Of a stretch of DNA of 64,000 nt, positions 1 to 12,457 are shown piece after piece. Both the position numbers and the translations under genes were made by a program. Location: assembly GCA_963573315.1 (NCBI GenBank), contig OY752142.1, positions 868,001 to 932,000 on the forward strand, given 5' to 3'. The notes below the pieces were generated by a model, which worked only from the letters and a program-made list of their open reading frames with translations, was not told the DNA's origin and made no database searches. How positions within the stretch are numbered: position 1 is the stretch's first letter; the number at the start of each line of letters is the position of its first letter. The DNA is from Entomortierella parvispora (Eukaryota; Mortierellomycota; Mortierellomycetes; Mortierellales; Mortierellaceae).

Positions 1-2387
1 GTCTGTCTCCATGCTGGGAATGGAAGAGGAGAAAATGATTCCGCCTTTTCCTTCCGCTCTCAAAAAAAAAATAAGGGAGCATCTTCCCTAGGTGTTTGAT
101 TTTTTTTTTGGAACAGCGGCGGGGGCGAGCTTGCTGTGAACATTGATGAGATCCAGACTCTTTGATTGGACAAGACATCAACACGATCTATCCCCTTTCT
201 CCGATGCAAAAGAAACCGTTGTGTGTGTGTGCATGCTCGAGATTGCTGTGTCCACATGAAAAATACACAGAAACAGAGGGCTGAGGGGAAACAAAAAAGA
301 TGGAGATGAATGGACCGATGATGAAAATGACGTGTTGGTTCAACAGACACGTTGGTTCAACAGGCACGTTTTTTCAATTTGCTATAGTAGATTCCTACCC
401 TCGCCCTACTATATCACATGCAGCAGAAGATTCAAGTACCACCCAATGCTACTTCCCCCATGTTGCCCCGTCTTCCAAACAACTCTAGTCTGGAAAGACC
501 TCAGTTGATCTCCTGGACTCGTTCCTGTTTCTCTGCAGTCAGTCCCTGGGTTAGTCTAGTCTGTCCTCTATGACATCCCTTTTTCTTCAAGCTACTAGTG
601 GACCCTGCTGGCATGTGCAAAGTTTCCTCAAATGGTTAGAGCAGAGGTCATTGCTATTGCGGAATGAACTTGGCGTCAATGGGTAAAAAAAAACTCTTAG
701 GAGCGAAAAGCGAAGGTTACACGCAATCCTTAGACCCGTGTCAAAAATGACTTTGCGGTATCTTGACAATGACAGATCACTATGCACCAACTTGTTTGGC
801 GTGGGCTTTTATGCCAATCCTTGAACACCGGTCCCATGTAGTATACTATGCATTCCTTGAGCGAGACGCCATCACCTGGACTAGAAAGGGGGGGTCAGCT
901 TTAGCCCTGACTCGTGTTCTGCGGTCATTATCCACTCAAGAATGAAGTCAAAAAGACAAGAGAACTCAAAAAGACAAGAGAACTCCACCAAATTAATCTG
1001 GTTGGCTTGGAGCCGAATGCTCGATCCGTGGGCGGTTTTTGAACAAAGGGCAGGTGTTTGTTCTTGAACTTGCTCTCCCTTGCAGCACCGGGGGCTCACC
1101 ATCCTCGACCCTTGCAGCCCTCATGACTGTGTCCACTCTCAGACCGACTCATTCTAGTAGTTCAACCTGGCATCCGTCTATTTATCCTCTGTTCCAGGTT
1201 CTTCCTTTGTCCTAGAACGGCGGCAGAAGAATATGTCTGAGCTGGATCATAAAAGACAGGAAAACCCCTTGTGGTTGAACTGACTCAAGAGTGCCAAGGA
1301 CTGCACTGAACTGGTGCGAGGGTGAGCAGTCCCATCGACTGCAAGGAGGAATGGGTTCGAGAGGGGAACACACTCCTGAGAACTTTGGTAGGCATGGGTG
1401 GACTGTCCCTGGGGCTGCAAGAGTCATAGCTTTAAAGGGGGACTGTCCCAGGGACTGCAGGAGGAATAGGTGCACTGTTCCAAGGACTGCAAGGACAAAT
1501 TAGCGCAAGAGGTGGACAGTTCCAGGTACTATAGACGTAAATCGGTTCGAGAGCAAACACAGTCCCAAGGATAGAGAAGTCTGTGTAGTGAAAGATTAGA
1601 GTGTTTGCCGCCTTGGGACTTTTTTAGTAGAGCTCTCGTTAACGAATAATCGGAAGATTTTACAGGAAAAGCTCAACAATAAAGGACGCACAACGCGAAA
1701 GTCTTGGAGAGCAAGCGCGCCATGCTTGCGACGCGACCCATGGACAAAAGAAAAGACCCACTAGCTGCAGTGGGGGTGGGTCAAAACCGGATTGACATTG
1801 GCCAGGTGATGAATTAACCAGGCGCTGTCGATGCCTGCAATAGATCCAGATTTTGGATCGACATACCATGCAAGAGTTCGCCATGCTCTCAGACAACATG
1901 AGGGCTGTGTGGTGGGAAGACGCGGTAAATGGAGGTCAGTGACTGTTGTTCCCTGTGCACTCGGTCAACGTGGCAGGAGGCGGACGCGTCGCTCTAAACC
2001 GGGGCAAACAACATGGGCGGTGAAGGCAGGCTGCCCTTGGTAAGAATGAAAGGAGGGACCATTGCAGGCAAGCAAGAAAGCCAGGGCGGATGGGGGTGGT
2101 GGTGGCAGTGACAGTGAAGCCAACCCACATGCTCTTTTTACTGCTGCTGCCCTGTGGAAAGCAAGCAAGAAAAAAAGAAGGAAGAGGAAGGAAGGAAAGA
2201 AGGAAGGAAAGCACTGGTTTTGGGTTCTGTCCTCCCGTGCTCTCACTTTTTTTCAGTCGTTTGTCCCCACTTGAGAATCATCTTTTTTGTGTCCCATTCC
2301 ATCCTCTCTTTTCCATCTCATCCTCGTCCCTTTCCCTCTTCTTCCCTCTTCTTCCCCTTCTCCATTCCTAATTAACAAAGCTCCATC
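1..2387. other. Intergenic region upstream of Rab11 gene
   Basis: I see no convincing gene here. Open frames are short, overlap on both strands and carry no recognisable domain. The stretch holds an imperfect repeat cluster near 1310-1560 (separate entry) and, from about 2240 to 2380, a strongly pyrimidine-rich block (runs of TCTTCC and CCCTTT) that runs into the start codon at 2388 and is the likely promoter and 5' leader of the Rab11 gene. Confidence 0.6.
1310..1560. repeat. Imperfect dispersed tandem repeat (GACTGTCCC / GGACTGCA units)
   Basis: Several degenerate copies of a unit containing GACTGTCCC followed by GGACTGCAAGGAGGAAT occur close together (about 1325, 1400, 1440, 1465 and 1510), two followed by GGTTCGAGAG. 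Spacing is irregular, so this is a decayed repeat, not a clean satellite. Confidence 0.45.
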
Positions 2388-3791
2388 ATGGCCCAGAACG
2401 ACGCTTACGATTTCCTCTTCAAGATCGTCCTCATCGGTGACTCGGGTGTCGGCAAGTCCAACTTGCTCAGCCGATTCACCCGTGGCGACTTCAACCTCGA
2501 GTCAAAGTCGACCATCGGTGTGGACTTCGGTGCCAGAACTGTCCAGGTCGAGGATGGAAAGATGATCAAGGTACTACATCCTGCCTCTCTTCTCTCTTGT
2601 TCTCATCTAGGGCTGCAATGGGGCGGAAAAGAATGATGCTCGACGTGATAATGACCACAGGACAGACAGCGTGACCACATCACCCAAGAACGAGCGTCAT
2701 CATCTTTTCCATCTCTTTTTTTCTCCCCCCCCCCCCTTCTGAGTTTCTTGAACGGGCACTTTGGGAACAACATCATCGGATTTGGCCTCCCAGGCATGGA
2801 ATACCTCGTTTCTCGCGACCCAGAAGGCGACTGGCATAGATGGACCACAGGACGTAGAAAACAAAACCAAAAAAAAAAAAAAAAAAAGATACAGCCCACG
2901 GGACCATTGGAAATAGAAAACCAACACGCCCTGCTGGAGCAAGGGGGAAGCCAAGGGCAAAGGGCAAAGGAGGCAAGGAATTGTTGTCTGGAGCAAAGAA
3001 AACGAAGGAGATAGGGAGGAGAAAAACATCACCTCATGGCCACTGCGCCTGTATTTTGGGCTGGACCCTCGTCTATTTTATCTGGAGAGGGGCACAGCCA
3101 TTTTCTCTTTCGCTCTTCTTCACCCTGTTCTTGGCTTAGCCTGGAGATCTCCAGGACCCGACTCTGACCTTCTTTTTTGCTTATGCGACACAAAATATAT
3201 TTTAGGCCCAGATTTGGGATACTGCTGGACAGGAGCGTTACCGTGCCATCACCTCGGCCTACTACCGTGGAGCCGTCGGCGCCTTGTTGTTGTACGATAT
3301 TACCCAGCACGGCACCTATGAGTCGGTCTCCAGATGGTTGTCTGAGGTCCGTGAGCACGCAGACTCCAACATCATTGTCATGTTGGTTGGTAACAAGTCG
3401 GATTTGAGACACTTGCGATCCATTCACACCGAGGAGGCCAAGGGCTTTGCAGAGGAGAATGGCTTGATGTTTATCGAAACCTCGGCCTTGGACGCCACCA
3501 ACGTTGACATTGCTTTCACCAACCTGTTGACTGAGGTATGTTCTTTATCTATCAACTCTTTTTCAAAGAGAGAGCAAAAGAGATGGAGAAAAAGATAGAG
3601 AGAGAGAGAGAGATCTATATTTGACCAACTAACATTCCTTCCCGTTTCTTGTTGCTTTTTATCAGATCTACAAGGTCGTGACAAATCACATGCCCAAGGA
3701 AGGCGGCAAGGACGAGTTGAAGGCTGGAGGCGCTTCCATCAGCATAACGCCTACCCCCACGGACAAGCCTGCCGGCAACGGATGCTGCTAA
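2388..3791 (+). CDS. RAB11: Rab11/Ypt31-type small GTPase
   Basis: Three exons: 2388-2570, 3206-3535 and 3666-3791 (212 aa). Introns are GT-AG; the first is 635 bp, long for this genome. Seen: P-loop GDSGVGKS at residues 17-24, switch region [25 protein letters not shown], and the C-terminal CC pair that is geranylgeranylated in Rab proteins. The phrase [20 protein letters not shown] is typical of the Rab11 subfamily. Known role of the family: recycling-endosome and late-Golgi vesicle traffic, essential for polarised growth. The start is the first ATG after a pyrimidine-rich leader and begins the normal Rab N-terminus. It converges on the dioxygenase gene downstream. Confidence 0.96.
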
Positions 3792-4471
3792 ATGCTTTTT
3801 TTTTGCGTGACAAACAGATACCAGGAACCACAGGGATTTTTGCTTCTTTTTTTTGGTTGCTGTGCTGGAGGAAAACCTCTGACCCCACACAGCCTTCGAC
3901 GGAACAACCCCTGTGGATATATGCAAAAAAGGAAAAGCCCACCCAACAAAGAGAACGACGAAAACGTTGAGATGCAGACGCATGCAACTTGCGTAAGAAG
4001 GAGAAAGCAGATGGAAAGCACTACCAAATTTTAAATTGTCCATAGCTTTTTTTTTTTGTACTTTCTGTAAACATTTTTTTTGAAAACGAAACGTCCATGA
4101 AACCCGTTCTTCCAAGATGATGATGATTGACCAAGCAGCATTGTTTTTTGCTGCAGCTCGTTCGTTCAGTTGAGCGTTGAAACGGACCGGGTGTGGTGTT
4201 TGCATGTGTGCTTGCATGTGTGTTTGAGCCGTCCTGCCACGTTGCTGTTGTGTTGAATTTGCTACTACGAAAGCTTTTTTTTTTTTGTATGCTTAAAGAT
4301 TTTTATTCAACTTTTTTTGAAAACGCGAAAATAAAGGTGGAGAGGAGAGTTACGACATATTTTTTTTTCTACAAGGGTGAGAGCAGGGGGTATGAGATGA
4401 AATGAGAACGACAATAAAGCAAAAGATATAAACAAGGTAGTCCTTCTGTTAGCCCACTTCTTTCTTTTTGT
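3792..4471. other. Convergent 3' intergenic region
   Basis: Lies between the convergent Rab11 and dioxygenase stops. It is rich in T and A runs (for example near 4050, 4070, 4277 and 4360) and holds AATAAA-like signals for both strands (near 4331 and 4415). I see no gene in it. Confidence 0.6.
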
Positions 4472-6223
4472 TTAGACCTTGTCCTGGTCCTTGATCTCAG
4501 TGCGCAATTGCGCGACCTCCCTCTCCAAGACACGAGCCTGAGCATCAGCACGCTTGGTCAAGACATCGACCAAGGACTTGTTCTCGGGCAACAACTGGCT
4601 CTCATCAATCTTGGCACCGACTTCCTGCATGGTCCTCAAGACCGTGGCCAACTGGTTAGGCAACCAGGTGACAATGGGAGAACCGCCGGTGGCGACGGGG
4701 TGCTTTGTGTACTTGATGATATACTCCTTGGTGAAAGACCAGTGGCGGTTACGGAAGTTTCGGATCTGATCCACAGCTGCCAAGTAGATGGCAGAGGAGT
4801 TGGAGTCCTGCTCAGCAAACTCACGGACCTTGGCCTGCTTGGCCTTCTCCTCCACAAATGTCAAGAACTCGGCGTGGTTATGGGGCCTGTAAGTGCGGAA
4901 ATCCTTCAAGACGGCCGTCAAGGGGTTCGAGGGCATATTCTCGGTCAACTGCAACAAGTTGTCACCCATGGGGACCATGGAATCGTTGGCGCCAGACTCT
5001 CCACGATGGAACATGGGCACATCCGAGACGCCCTCGTAGATCACACCGTTGGGGAACATGGGCTGGTTCTTGGTGCCCATGATGAATGTCCGGAACTTGA
5101 GGTAGTCCTGAGGCAAAGATCTTTGCCACATAGTGTCCATCTCCTGGTTGATCTTCTCATAAGTCGACACGACCTTGGACAAGGCATCGTTAAACGAGGG
5201 GCGGTGATGTTTGTCTGCAGCCTCCAAGGTCTTCATTGTGTTCTTGACCAACTCTCCTGAATTGGCGACCATGGTGACGTGCGAAATGATGAAGCCCAAC
5301 TCGGATGGGTCGCCAGAGAAGGGGCGGATCAGCTCCAAGTTGCCCCAGACGAGACCCTTGGACTTGTCAATGCGGCGGTAGTTGTAAAGGGCGTATGAAA
5401 GGGCGTACTCCATGAAGGGCTTGGCGCCAATCTTCTCAGCCACCTGAACCAAGGGCACAGCAATGTTCTTGGGAAGAACGGAACGTCCGAGACCGTAGTC
5501 GCCAGTCTTACGGTAGAGGATGTCACAAGGCTCCAACAGGTAGGCAGAAGCCACAAAAGTGTAGTCGCGGTAAAGGGCTAATTGGTGCAAATCACATGAT
5601 CAGTACAAGATGTTTGGTGAGAAGGTCATGTGAGACAAGGGGAAAGAAGGAAAGAAAGATCGTGGGAGAGTAACTTCGCAAATTTCCTTTTCCTGTTTCA
5701 CTGAATGAATTGAAAAAGAGCTGCAAGGAGCCTTCTTACCTGAGAGAAGCTCAGAGTCCTCGACCTTGGACAGGTCGTACTGGGGGAGGGCCTTGCAGGC
5801 CTCGCCAAACTGGCCCAAGGCCAACAAACCCTTGGAGCCGTCCTTGAGGGTCAAGGGCATCTTTTGCAAGAGCTGCTCCAGGACCTCGTACTCCTTGGGC
5901 AAGACATCCAAGGGATCCTGACGGGGCAAGAAGCCGTTCTGGGTGCCGACCATGAACGAAGGGATCGAGTGGTTGTGGACCAAAGGATCGTCCAAGATGG
6001 GGAATCCGGGCACCTCGCGTGCCTGTGCTTGAACGTCCGAGGTGTGGAAGGCACGGTACTTCTTGGGCTGGTTCGTGGAGGAAGAGTGGCGGATGGCCTC
6101 GGTCTGGACACGGAGGGAATGGGCAACAGCAGCAAGGGCCGAAGTCTTGGTGGAGGCTGGGGCGAGCTTGAGCGCGTTCTTGAGGGAGGCGGTGGCCTGG
6201 CGGTTGAGGGTCTGACGAAGCAT
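4472..6223 (-). CDS. BNA2: Indoleamine 2,3-dioxygenase with N-terminal leader
   Basis: Two exons: 6223-5740 and 5577-4472, 162-bp GT-AG intron, 529 aa. Family role: haem enzyme that opens the indole ring of L-tryptophan to N-formylkynurenine, the first step of kynurenine/NAD synthesis. Seen: GNLELIRPFSGDPSE, PMFPNGVIYEGV, the proximal haem histidine His440 in FRNRHW, and GGSPIVTWLPNQL. The protein is over 100 residues longer than typical IDO. Residues 1 to about 80 are rich in Ala, Ser, Arg and Thr with almost no acidic residues, like a mitochondrial targeting peptide; the last 30 residues look like a short coiled coil. The start at 6223 is chosen because it begins this leader and a TATAAAAGGG box lies about 240 bp upstream; an upstream in-frame ATG at 6289 is also possible. 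Confidence 0.93.
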
Positions 6224-6462
6224 TGTTAATAATAGAGTGGAGGCAGGATGATGAAATGCAGGCCGAGATTGAAAATAAAAGAAATTCAAAGAACGAATGT
6301 GGAGAGGGCAAGGAAGCTTGGGGCGGAGTTCAGAGGGAGGTGGAGGGTGCGCGAAAGAAGCGGTGAAGAAGCGAGTCTCAAAGCTTTAGGGAAAGAAGGG
6401 ACAAGTAGAAGAGTGATGGTGTATGAAGACAAGAAAGAGGAGGAAAGAAGGAAGGAGTGAGG

Positions 6463-6472
6463 CCCTTTTATA
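6463..6472 (-). promoter_or_regulatory. TATA box of dioxygenase gene
   Basis: Reads TATAAAAGGG on the minus strand, about 240 bp before the dioxygenase ATG. The same ten bases stand before the amino-acid transporter gene. Confidence 0.6.
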
Positions 6473-8840
6473 GCCGAGAGTGGACGATGATGAGTTTTGA
6501 TGGGGGTGGGGCACCAACTGATTTGGGCAGGGCAGGTGTCTTTAGGGCCTGTTCGGACGGAAAAGCCGAAGGTGAAGCGAATGGGGGACAATCAATTCAT
6601 CGAAAGGGCGTCCGTCCAGACGAAGGGACGGGAGATCAGCAGCGAGCAGGGCTCTCCCTCTGTCCCTGGGCTGGAGTGTCAGCCAGTCATTCATTCATTC
6701 AGTCAAGAAGACCAGCCAAGTTCACTCAAACATGCAACTGCGAAGTGGATTGACAATCAAAGCAAATCACCACAGCGACGGATGCATGGCAGACACATCC
6801 CCCCTTGCCTCCATCATCCTCCTCTCTCTTTCTCTCTCCTCTTCTTTTCCTGCATTGCTTGCAGCAAGCAAGGCCCTGGAAAGTGGAATCGAGAGTCAAC
6901 GCCTGAACCTCGGCCTTGGACGACTATTGTATAACCAGAATCCAAAAAAACGGCACACGGGCACACTTCACGCACCCCCCGTGGTTACACTAAAGAAATG
7001 AGTCGTCTTTTTGCAACGTGAAAGAATTGAACTGAATACCCTGACGCGTAATATAGAAAAAAATCATCGTTACACAAAAGAAACGAGCCACCAAAAAAAA
7101 AAAAAAAAAAAAAAAAATGGCCCCTGACCAGACCTCTCTTGCCTTTGTTGGCCATCTTCATCGATTGTCTGTTCAAAATAGGTTGATGGGCACAGTCATC
7201 GATTGAACCTTCTTGACCAAAACTTTTCCACGGCATTCCATTCACCTCTCCTCTACTGTCTCAATCATACCTCCAGAGGCGTGATTGGTTTCTTTTGAGC
7301 ACCTTCATCCTTTGATCTCACCTCTCATCCTCCTCCAAGCCCTTTGCAAGCTCTTAACGCCATACCCCTGTCCTTGTACGGTCCAGAACTTGTTAATAGT
7401 CTCTGTACAAGAGGGAAGTAGGAGTAAGGAGAAAGAGGTGGTGGTTGGGAGATGGATAGGGATGATTTCTATCTTGGGTACATGTCGTTCACCACTGCAC
7501 ACCCTCGTGATCCTCAGTTGTTCAGGACCACATACTTTCCTCGCGGAAAAAGGGTCTGAAGGAATGGGTTCGGAACAATCGCCATACCATGGAAACCAAA
7601 GAGCATACAGCTTCCACACACGTTAACGTAGTTGATTGGGATAAGAGAAAGGCACTAGACAGCCATGGCAGGGAGTGAATGTCATCACTGTCGTCATTTC
7701 CTACCAAAGTCTTGTTTTTCACGCTTGAAGAGGCCCGATCTTTGGAGGCGCAAATGTTTATTTCTGCTGTTTCTCCCCACACTTTTTTACCTCGGATTCC
7801 AACAAACGAACCCGTTGATGGCAGCACAAAGAAGCGAGCAACAGAAAGGGATGAAAGGCTTGTTGCAGACACTGCAATTCCTGCTGATCCATTCGACACG
7901 GCCCCTGTTTGTAGTCCTCCGAAATCGCTATCCCTTAAATCTCGGAATCGCGGAGGTTAACAACGTGGTTGGGACAAGGATCTCAATGACCAATGCAGAA
8001 TCTCCGACATCGCCAAAGACCCGCGAAAGATACGTGTTAAAATTGTCTTTCGTTCGCTCAGGCTTTCTTGTCGATGACAGCAAGGACTCTTGGACTACTG
8101 TCATCATTCATCTCCCCTCTTTCAATCGCGCCTGCCCCGCCAAGTGACAGTATTGACCAAGGGACGATGCATCTCGGAATATCCCTTCGGTTTTCCGAAA
8201 AGCCGAATATACAGCTTTACGCCACCTGACTTTGGAAGACCCTTCTGGCTGGCGACTGTGTGTACGACATTGACAATGCAACGACAATTGATTTCCGCCG
8301 TTTTGTAAACTCGGCGGGAACTTTCCTACCAATAATCCGAGACCCAGTGCACGCCAGACTTCATTCTGGACGAGTGGAATGGAATATGCGAACCGCGCTC
8401 TAGGATGGTGAGCGCCTAAAATCGGATCTCCATCAACAATGGTGCACTATCGAGAGAAACTATCTACCGCTCCGAAAGCTCACCCGTACCTGCTTGAGCA
8501 CAGCTCAGAACGGGGATGCCTCTCCTTTCCCCTAGAATTCGTGTTTCTTGTACTCTGCAGGAGCGTAAACATTGGATTATTGCTAAAAGAAAAGAAACTC
8601 CCCCTCGCTCTTGGAGTGGCACTCCAGCAGTCAACTGACTGACTGCTGCATCCGACTACAATTCTGGCCTAGTTGCTCGTACCCATGTTCTTCAGCTAAG
8701 CTCTGGACCCCTGCTTTTGCTTTGTGCATTCGTACTTGGTCATAAGAATCTAGTTTATTCTGGTAGTAATATGGAAGAGGGGAGGGGGGGGATGGGCGTG
8801 TATGGTGTATCAGAGGATCGAGGGAAAGGAGTGGAGGATT
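6473..8840. other. Intergenic region between dioxygenase promoter and complex I subunit
   Basis: No gene that I can support. Open frames at 7522-7899 (-) and 7665-8147 (+) overlap each other and have no domain or codon pattern like the neighbours. A 23-base A run stands at about 7095-7117. A run of TCTC pyrimidines lies at 6820-6850. Confidence 0.55.
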
Positions 8841-10028
8841 TTAGTGGAACTTGGGGATGACACCCTCGGTCGAGACAGTAGTTCCGACCTCAATGTTCCT
8901 GCTCGAGGCGTTGACCAAACCGCTATTGAAAAACGAAAAACAGTGTTAATAGGACGCAACCACCATTGCACATTGATCGATGGCAATTGGACACTTGGAC
9001 GCAAAGCCCTAAGAGCCCCTGTATCCCACGATTCCAAGATTACATACTCTGGGTAACGGAGCTGGATCTTGGGAGGAGGGATGGCACCAGAGACGAATCT
9101 CCTATAAAGGTGACAAAAAAAGATCATATTAGACATTCTCGATCCATTGTTTCCCAAGATACTCATGATACGCGAAAAACACAATTAAACTGATTCGTAC
9201 TTCTCCTCGGCAACCTTCTGGGCAAGGACGATGTGCTGCTCGTTGAGACGGTTGGACTCCTTCTCGGAACGCATGTAGTACTCAATGTAGCGAGTGAGAG
9301 GGTGCTTCTCCTAGAAAAATGATCCCCAATGGCAGATCATAAACCGACGTCGCGTTAGATGTGTCTGAGCTTCCTTTCTCTCAAACATTCCATGCAGAGG
9401 TCCAGTGCACAGGTCTAGTGTTGAAGTTTCCTGAATATCGCAAAGCAGTTTCTATCACAATGCTCCCTTGTCCAGCATGCCAATTGCTTGGAACGCCGCT
9501 ACTGTTAAGTTTATCGGTCTCGTCCAGTCTTAGCGTAGATTCTGGTCCATAAAAGTCCCGATCCTCAAGTTCTTGTAATCTCCTGATCCTTGGCGACAAT
9601 CCCGTCCATGCAATTGAATCCTGGGTACATTTCCACGCTAAGATCGCTTCATTACCTCGCCCTGGTTGGTGAGGTGCTCGTCAATGCGGGACCAGGCGAT
9701 CCATCCGACAACGGCGATCAAGGCCAACTTGAAACCGCCGGACGTGAAGCCTGTTTCATGGGATAACAAGTGAGGTGAGTAAAAGACACAACTTTCGCAG
9801 GAATCAAATCCGATGGCACAAGGCAATGTTCCATTGTCCATTCCAGCGCTATTGGCAAAGCTCGGACTTTTTGAATGGTCCAGCTTGTGGCGTGGCGAGA
9901 TGATCCATACCTTCCTGGGTAGGAGGGGCCTCAGGACCAGCGTGGGCGGCATGAGAGCCGAAACGCTTCTGGACAATGCGAGTTGAACGCTGGGTGGCAG
10001 CAATGCCCGCCCTTGTGAGAAAAGACAT
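8841..10028 (-). CDS. NADH:ubiquinone oxidoreductase 17.8 kDa-type accessory subunit
   Basis: Five exons: 10028-9911, 9750-9656, 9310-9201, 9101-9048 and 8922-8841, all joined in phase, 152 aa. Seen: an Arg-rich mitochondrial leader (MSFLTRAGIAATQRSTR...), a single hydrophobic segment (FKLALIAVVGWIAWSR, about residues 46-61), a charged helical middle and an Arg-Asn-(Ile)-x-x-Gly-Thr motif near the C-terminus. Size, leader, one membrane span and the end RNIEVGTTV resemble the fungal 17.8 kDa accessory subunit of respiratory complex I; the name rests on my memory of that family. Introns make up over half of the gene. It is divergent from the mitochondrial carrier gene starting at 10920. Confidence 0.72.
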
Positions 10029-10919
10029 TGTGATGTGATGGAGGGGTGGAGGAGAGCGGATGATGTTCGACCTGCACGCATGTCCAAAGGAAAGCGCGGA
10101 AATGAATCCCGGCGATGTCGCCGGGATTGATACGTCACCGAATCAGGGAGAGGAAATGTTAACTCACGTGCATTTTCCTATGTCGCGGCGGGCGCGAGTG
10201 TCTGTCCCGGGGCAACGTGCCAATCGAATTATTGTTATCCGTCTGTGCACCATGGTCAAGTTCCAAAGAATGAAATGAAAACCATGCCGCGTATGGGATC
10301 CTAGTTCAGATCGGATAGGAAAAGGCACTGCCAAGTTTGATCTGACCGAACGGATACCCAAAAGTGCAGACTAGTCAACGAAAATGAAGAGAAGATGCCC
10401 TCAATCCCTCAATCCCTCAATCCAAGCACCTTGAACGGTAACATCACGCTCCATGACGCCGGGTGCTCAGCGACATGTTACCTTGCAGAAGGATAGAGCT
10501 GATCCATGCATTGGATCTGGAGCCGGAGCTTGGGATCTGGAGCTTGGGACTTGACTAAGGGACTGCAAGGAAGAGAGAGCATTGTCGTCCATGTCTGATG
10601 AGCACGCAGTCCGACAATGACACTCCGCCATTTTTTTTTTATTTTTTTTTATTTTTGCTCAGAGGTGAAAGTTCGATCTTCCTTCTCTCCTTTCCTCTCC
10701 CTTTCATCTCTTTTTCTCTTTCCAGTCATGTCCCTCGCCTCCTCCTGTCTATCCTGGACCGTTTGATAATCAAGGATCCATTTTACTCTGTCACCATCCC
10801 TCTCCTTGTTGACTCTTCCTCTTGGAGTTGCGCAAAGCACGCCGATCCTCCTCGAAATCATACCAGACAAGCTAAAAAAAATTCTCCATAAACAAGATAC
10901 CCCAACATTGACTCAAATA
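10029..10919. other. Divergent promoter region (complex I subunit / mitochondrial carrier)
   Basis: Shared upstream region of two divergent nuclear genes for mitochondrial proteins. It contains a seven-base tandem repeat (CAATCCCT type) at 10398-10423, repeats of GGATCTGGAGC near 10520-10550, a T-rich run at 10632-10657 and a pyrimidine-rich block to 10790 that probably precedes the carrier transcript. No gene seen. Confidence 0.5.
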
Positions 10920-12457
10920 ATGCCCACGGACGTCTCGACCAACCTCGCGACGTCAGCCGCCGCTGCTTTCTGTGCTCGACTCTGTATTCATCCTTGTAAA
11001 GAAAGAGCTTTTCCCGGACATCTCATTGCTGTGCCCTTTCCCCGTTCTCCACTGAAAGAGAATCCGATCTTAACCGAAATGACTCTTTACTCGGTTTAGT
11101 GGATCACCTCAAAGCGTCGTTACCAGGATGGGAAGGAGCAATCGTCGCCCAGAACAGCATTCGAAACATATATAAAGCCATCCATCGGCATTTGTCTTTA
11201 CATCAGGATCGACCTCGACAGCAGGAAGCACCGGCAGCTCAATCTGGGATCAAGAAACAATATCCGCACCACCATCATCAGACTTTTCGGGAACGGATCC
11301 AGCTCTGGCGCGGACTCTACAAGGGTGTGCCATTTGCGCTGTTCATCAACGTGCCTGCGTTAGCATTCTTTCTCTCGACGTATGATGCGACGAAGCACGG
11401 ACTGGCTTATCTCTCAGCGGAATGGAACATTTCTCGATTACATTTGCATCACTTTGAGACACATCTGATCAGCGGCATGATGGCCAAGGTCGTAGGGACG
11501 TTTTTGTGGGCGCCCATGATCCAGCTCCAGACTATGGAAGCTCAGACCCGAGGTCAGCCCGTGGCTGTGGCGGGTGTCAGGTTATCGTTGAGGGACGCTT
11601 ACAGACTAGTCAAGGAGATGGGTCAGTCTACAGAGGGACTGAAGGGCCTATGGTCTGGGTATAGATCGACTCTGACTTCATTTCTGCCGTATACCATGCT
11701 CTATTTCGCGACATATGAGCAACTGAAGCAATTGGCTCGCTGGGTCATCATCAACCGCGCAGGATCGGACAACGAATGCTCAACAGCTAGCAGCCGTGGC
11801 GGTAACAGTCAGGGAGGTGTAACTTTTAATACTGTTCATGAGAACCCGTTCCCTCTGAACCTTGGGACCTACATGATTTGTGTCTCGGGAGCGGTTGCCA
11901 TCTCTGCTGCTGTCTGTCACTCAGCCTCAGCTCTTCGAGCTCATCTCCTGAAAGTTCTTTCTCCTCGAAACCCAACCTCCTTAGTGGATCGGGCGAAGGA
12001 CTCGGCGGCTGCCTCCTCAGCCGCGAATCTTTCTTCTGCTACTCGGGCACCGACTACGCCAGCTATGGCTTCCCTCTCTCCACCCCAGAGCCACCATACC
12101 CTATTGGCAGGTGCACACCCGTCTTCAAAACCCCAGAGCCAACACGCTCATTTGACTACCACAGCCACGGCTACCACTCCTGGTGGAACGAGGACAATGG
12201 TGAAGTCATCCATACCTCAGCCACTACCACACCAACAAACAACCTTCATCCGCCAACCTATCCTGCGTGAACCAAATCAGGCGACATTGGATGCCAAAAG
12301 AGTGACTGCAACCTCTTCGACCTCCTCTTCATCCTCTAGACTCTTGAGGCAAATAACTCGCGGGTTAGGACCAAGGATCCTTTGGACAGCCCCAGGTGTG
12401 ACTCTGACGACAGCTGGGTTCGAAGTCTTGCGCAACATGGCGCTCGGAGTCGTTTAG
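10920..12457 (+). CDS. Mitochondrial carrier (SLC25) family protein, divergent
   Basis: Two exons: 10920-10995 and 11100-12457 (477 aa). Splicing creates the repeat-1 signature P-L-D-x-x-K (HPLDHLK). The rest of repeat 1 has LYKGVPFALFINVPALAFF; repeat 2 begins at FETHLISGMMAKVVGT and has GLWSGYRSTLTSFLPYTMLYF. The PxD motif is not kept in repeats 2 (APMIQLQ) or 3 (SASALRAH). Between the two helices of repeat 3 there is an insertion of about 130 Ser/Thr/Pro/His-rich residues, which explains the length well above the usual 300 aa. The three-fold structure identifies an inner- or outer-membrane carrier homologue; substrate is unknown, and loss of the Px[DE] motifs may mean it is not an ordinary carrier. 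Confidence 0.85.

Noticed and set aside
1340-1560. GGTTCGAGAG motifs resembling a tRNA B box
   Set aside because: No acceptor stem, D-arm or anticodon arm can be built around them; they belong to the degenerate repeat.
4508-5260. 250-codon plus-strand frame in the dioxygenase gene
   Set aside because: Shadow of the conserved minus-strand coding sequence.
7665-8147. 160-codon open frame on the plus strand
   Set aside because: It overlaps an equally long minus-strand frame, has no domain, no splice or promoter context, and odd composition; treated as chance.
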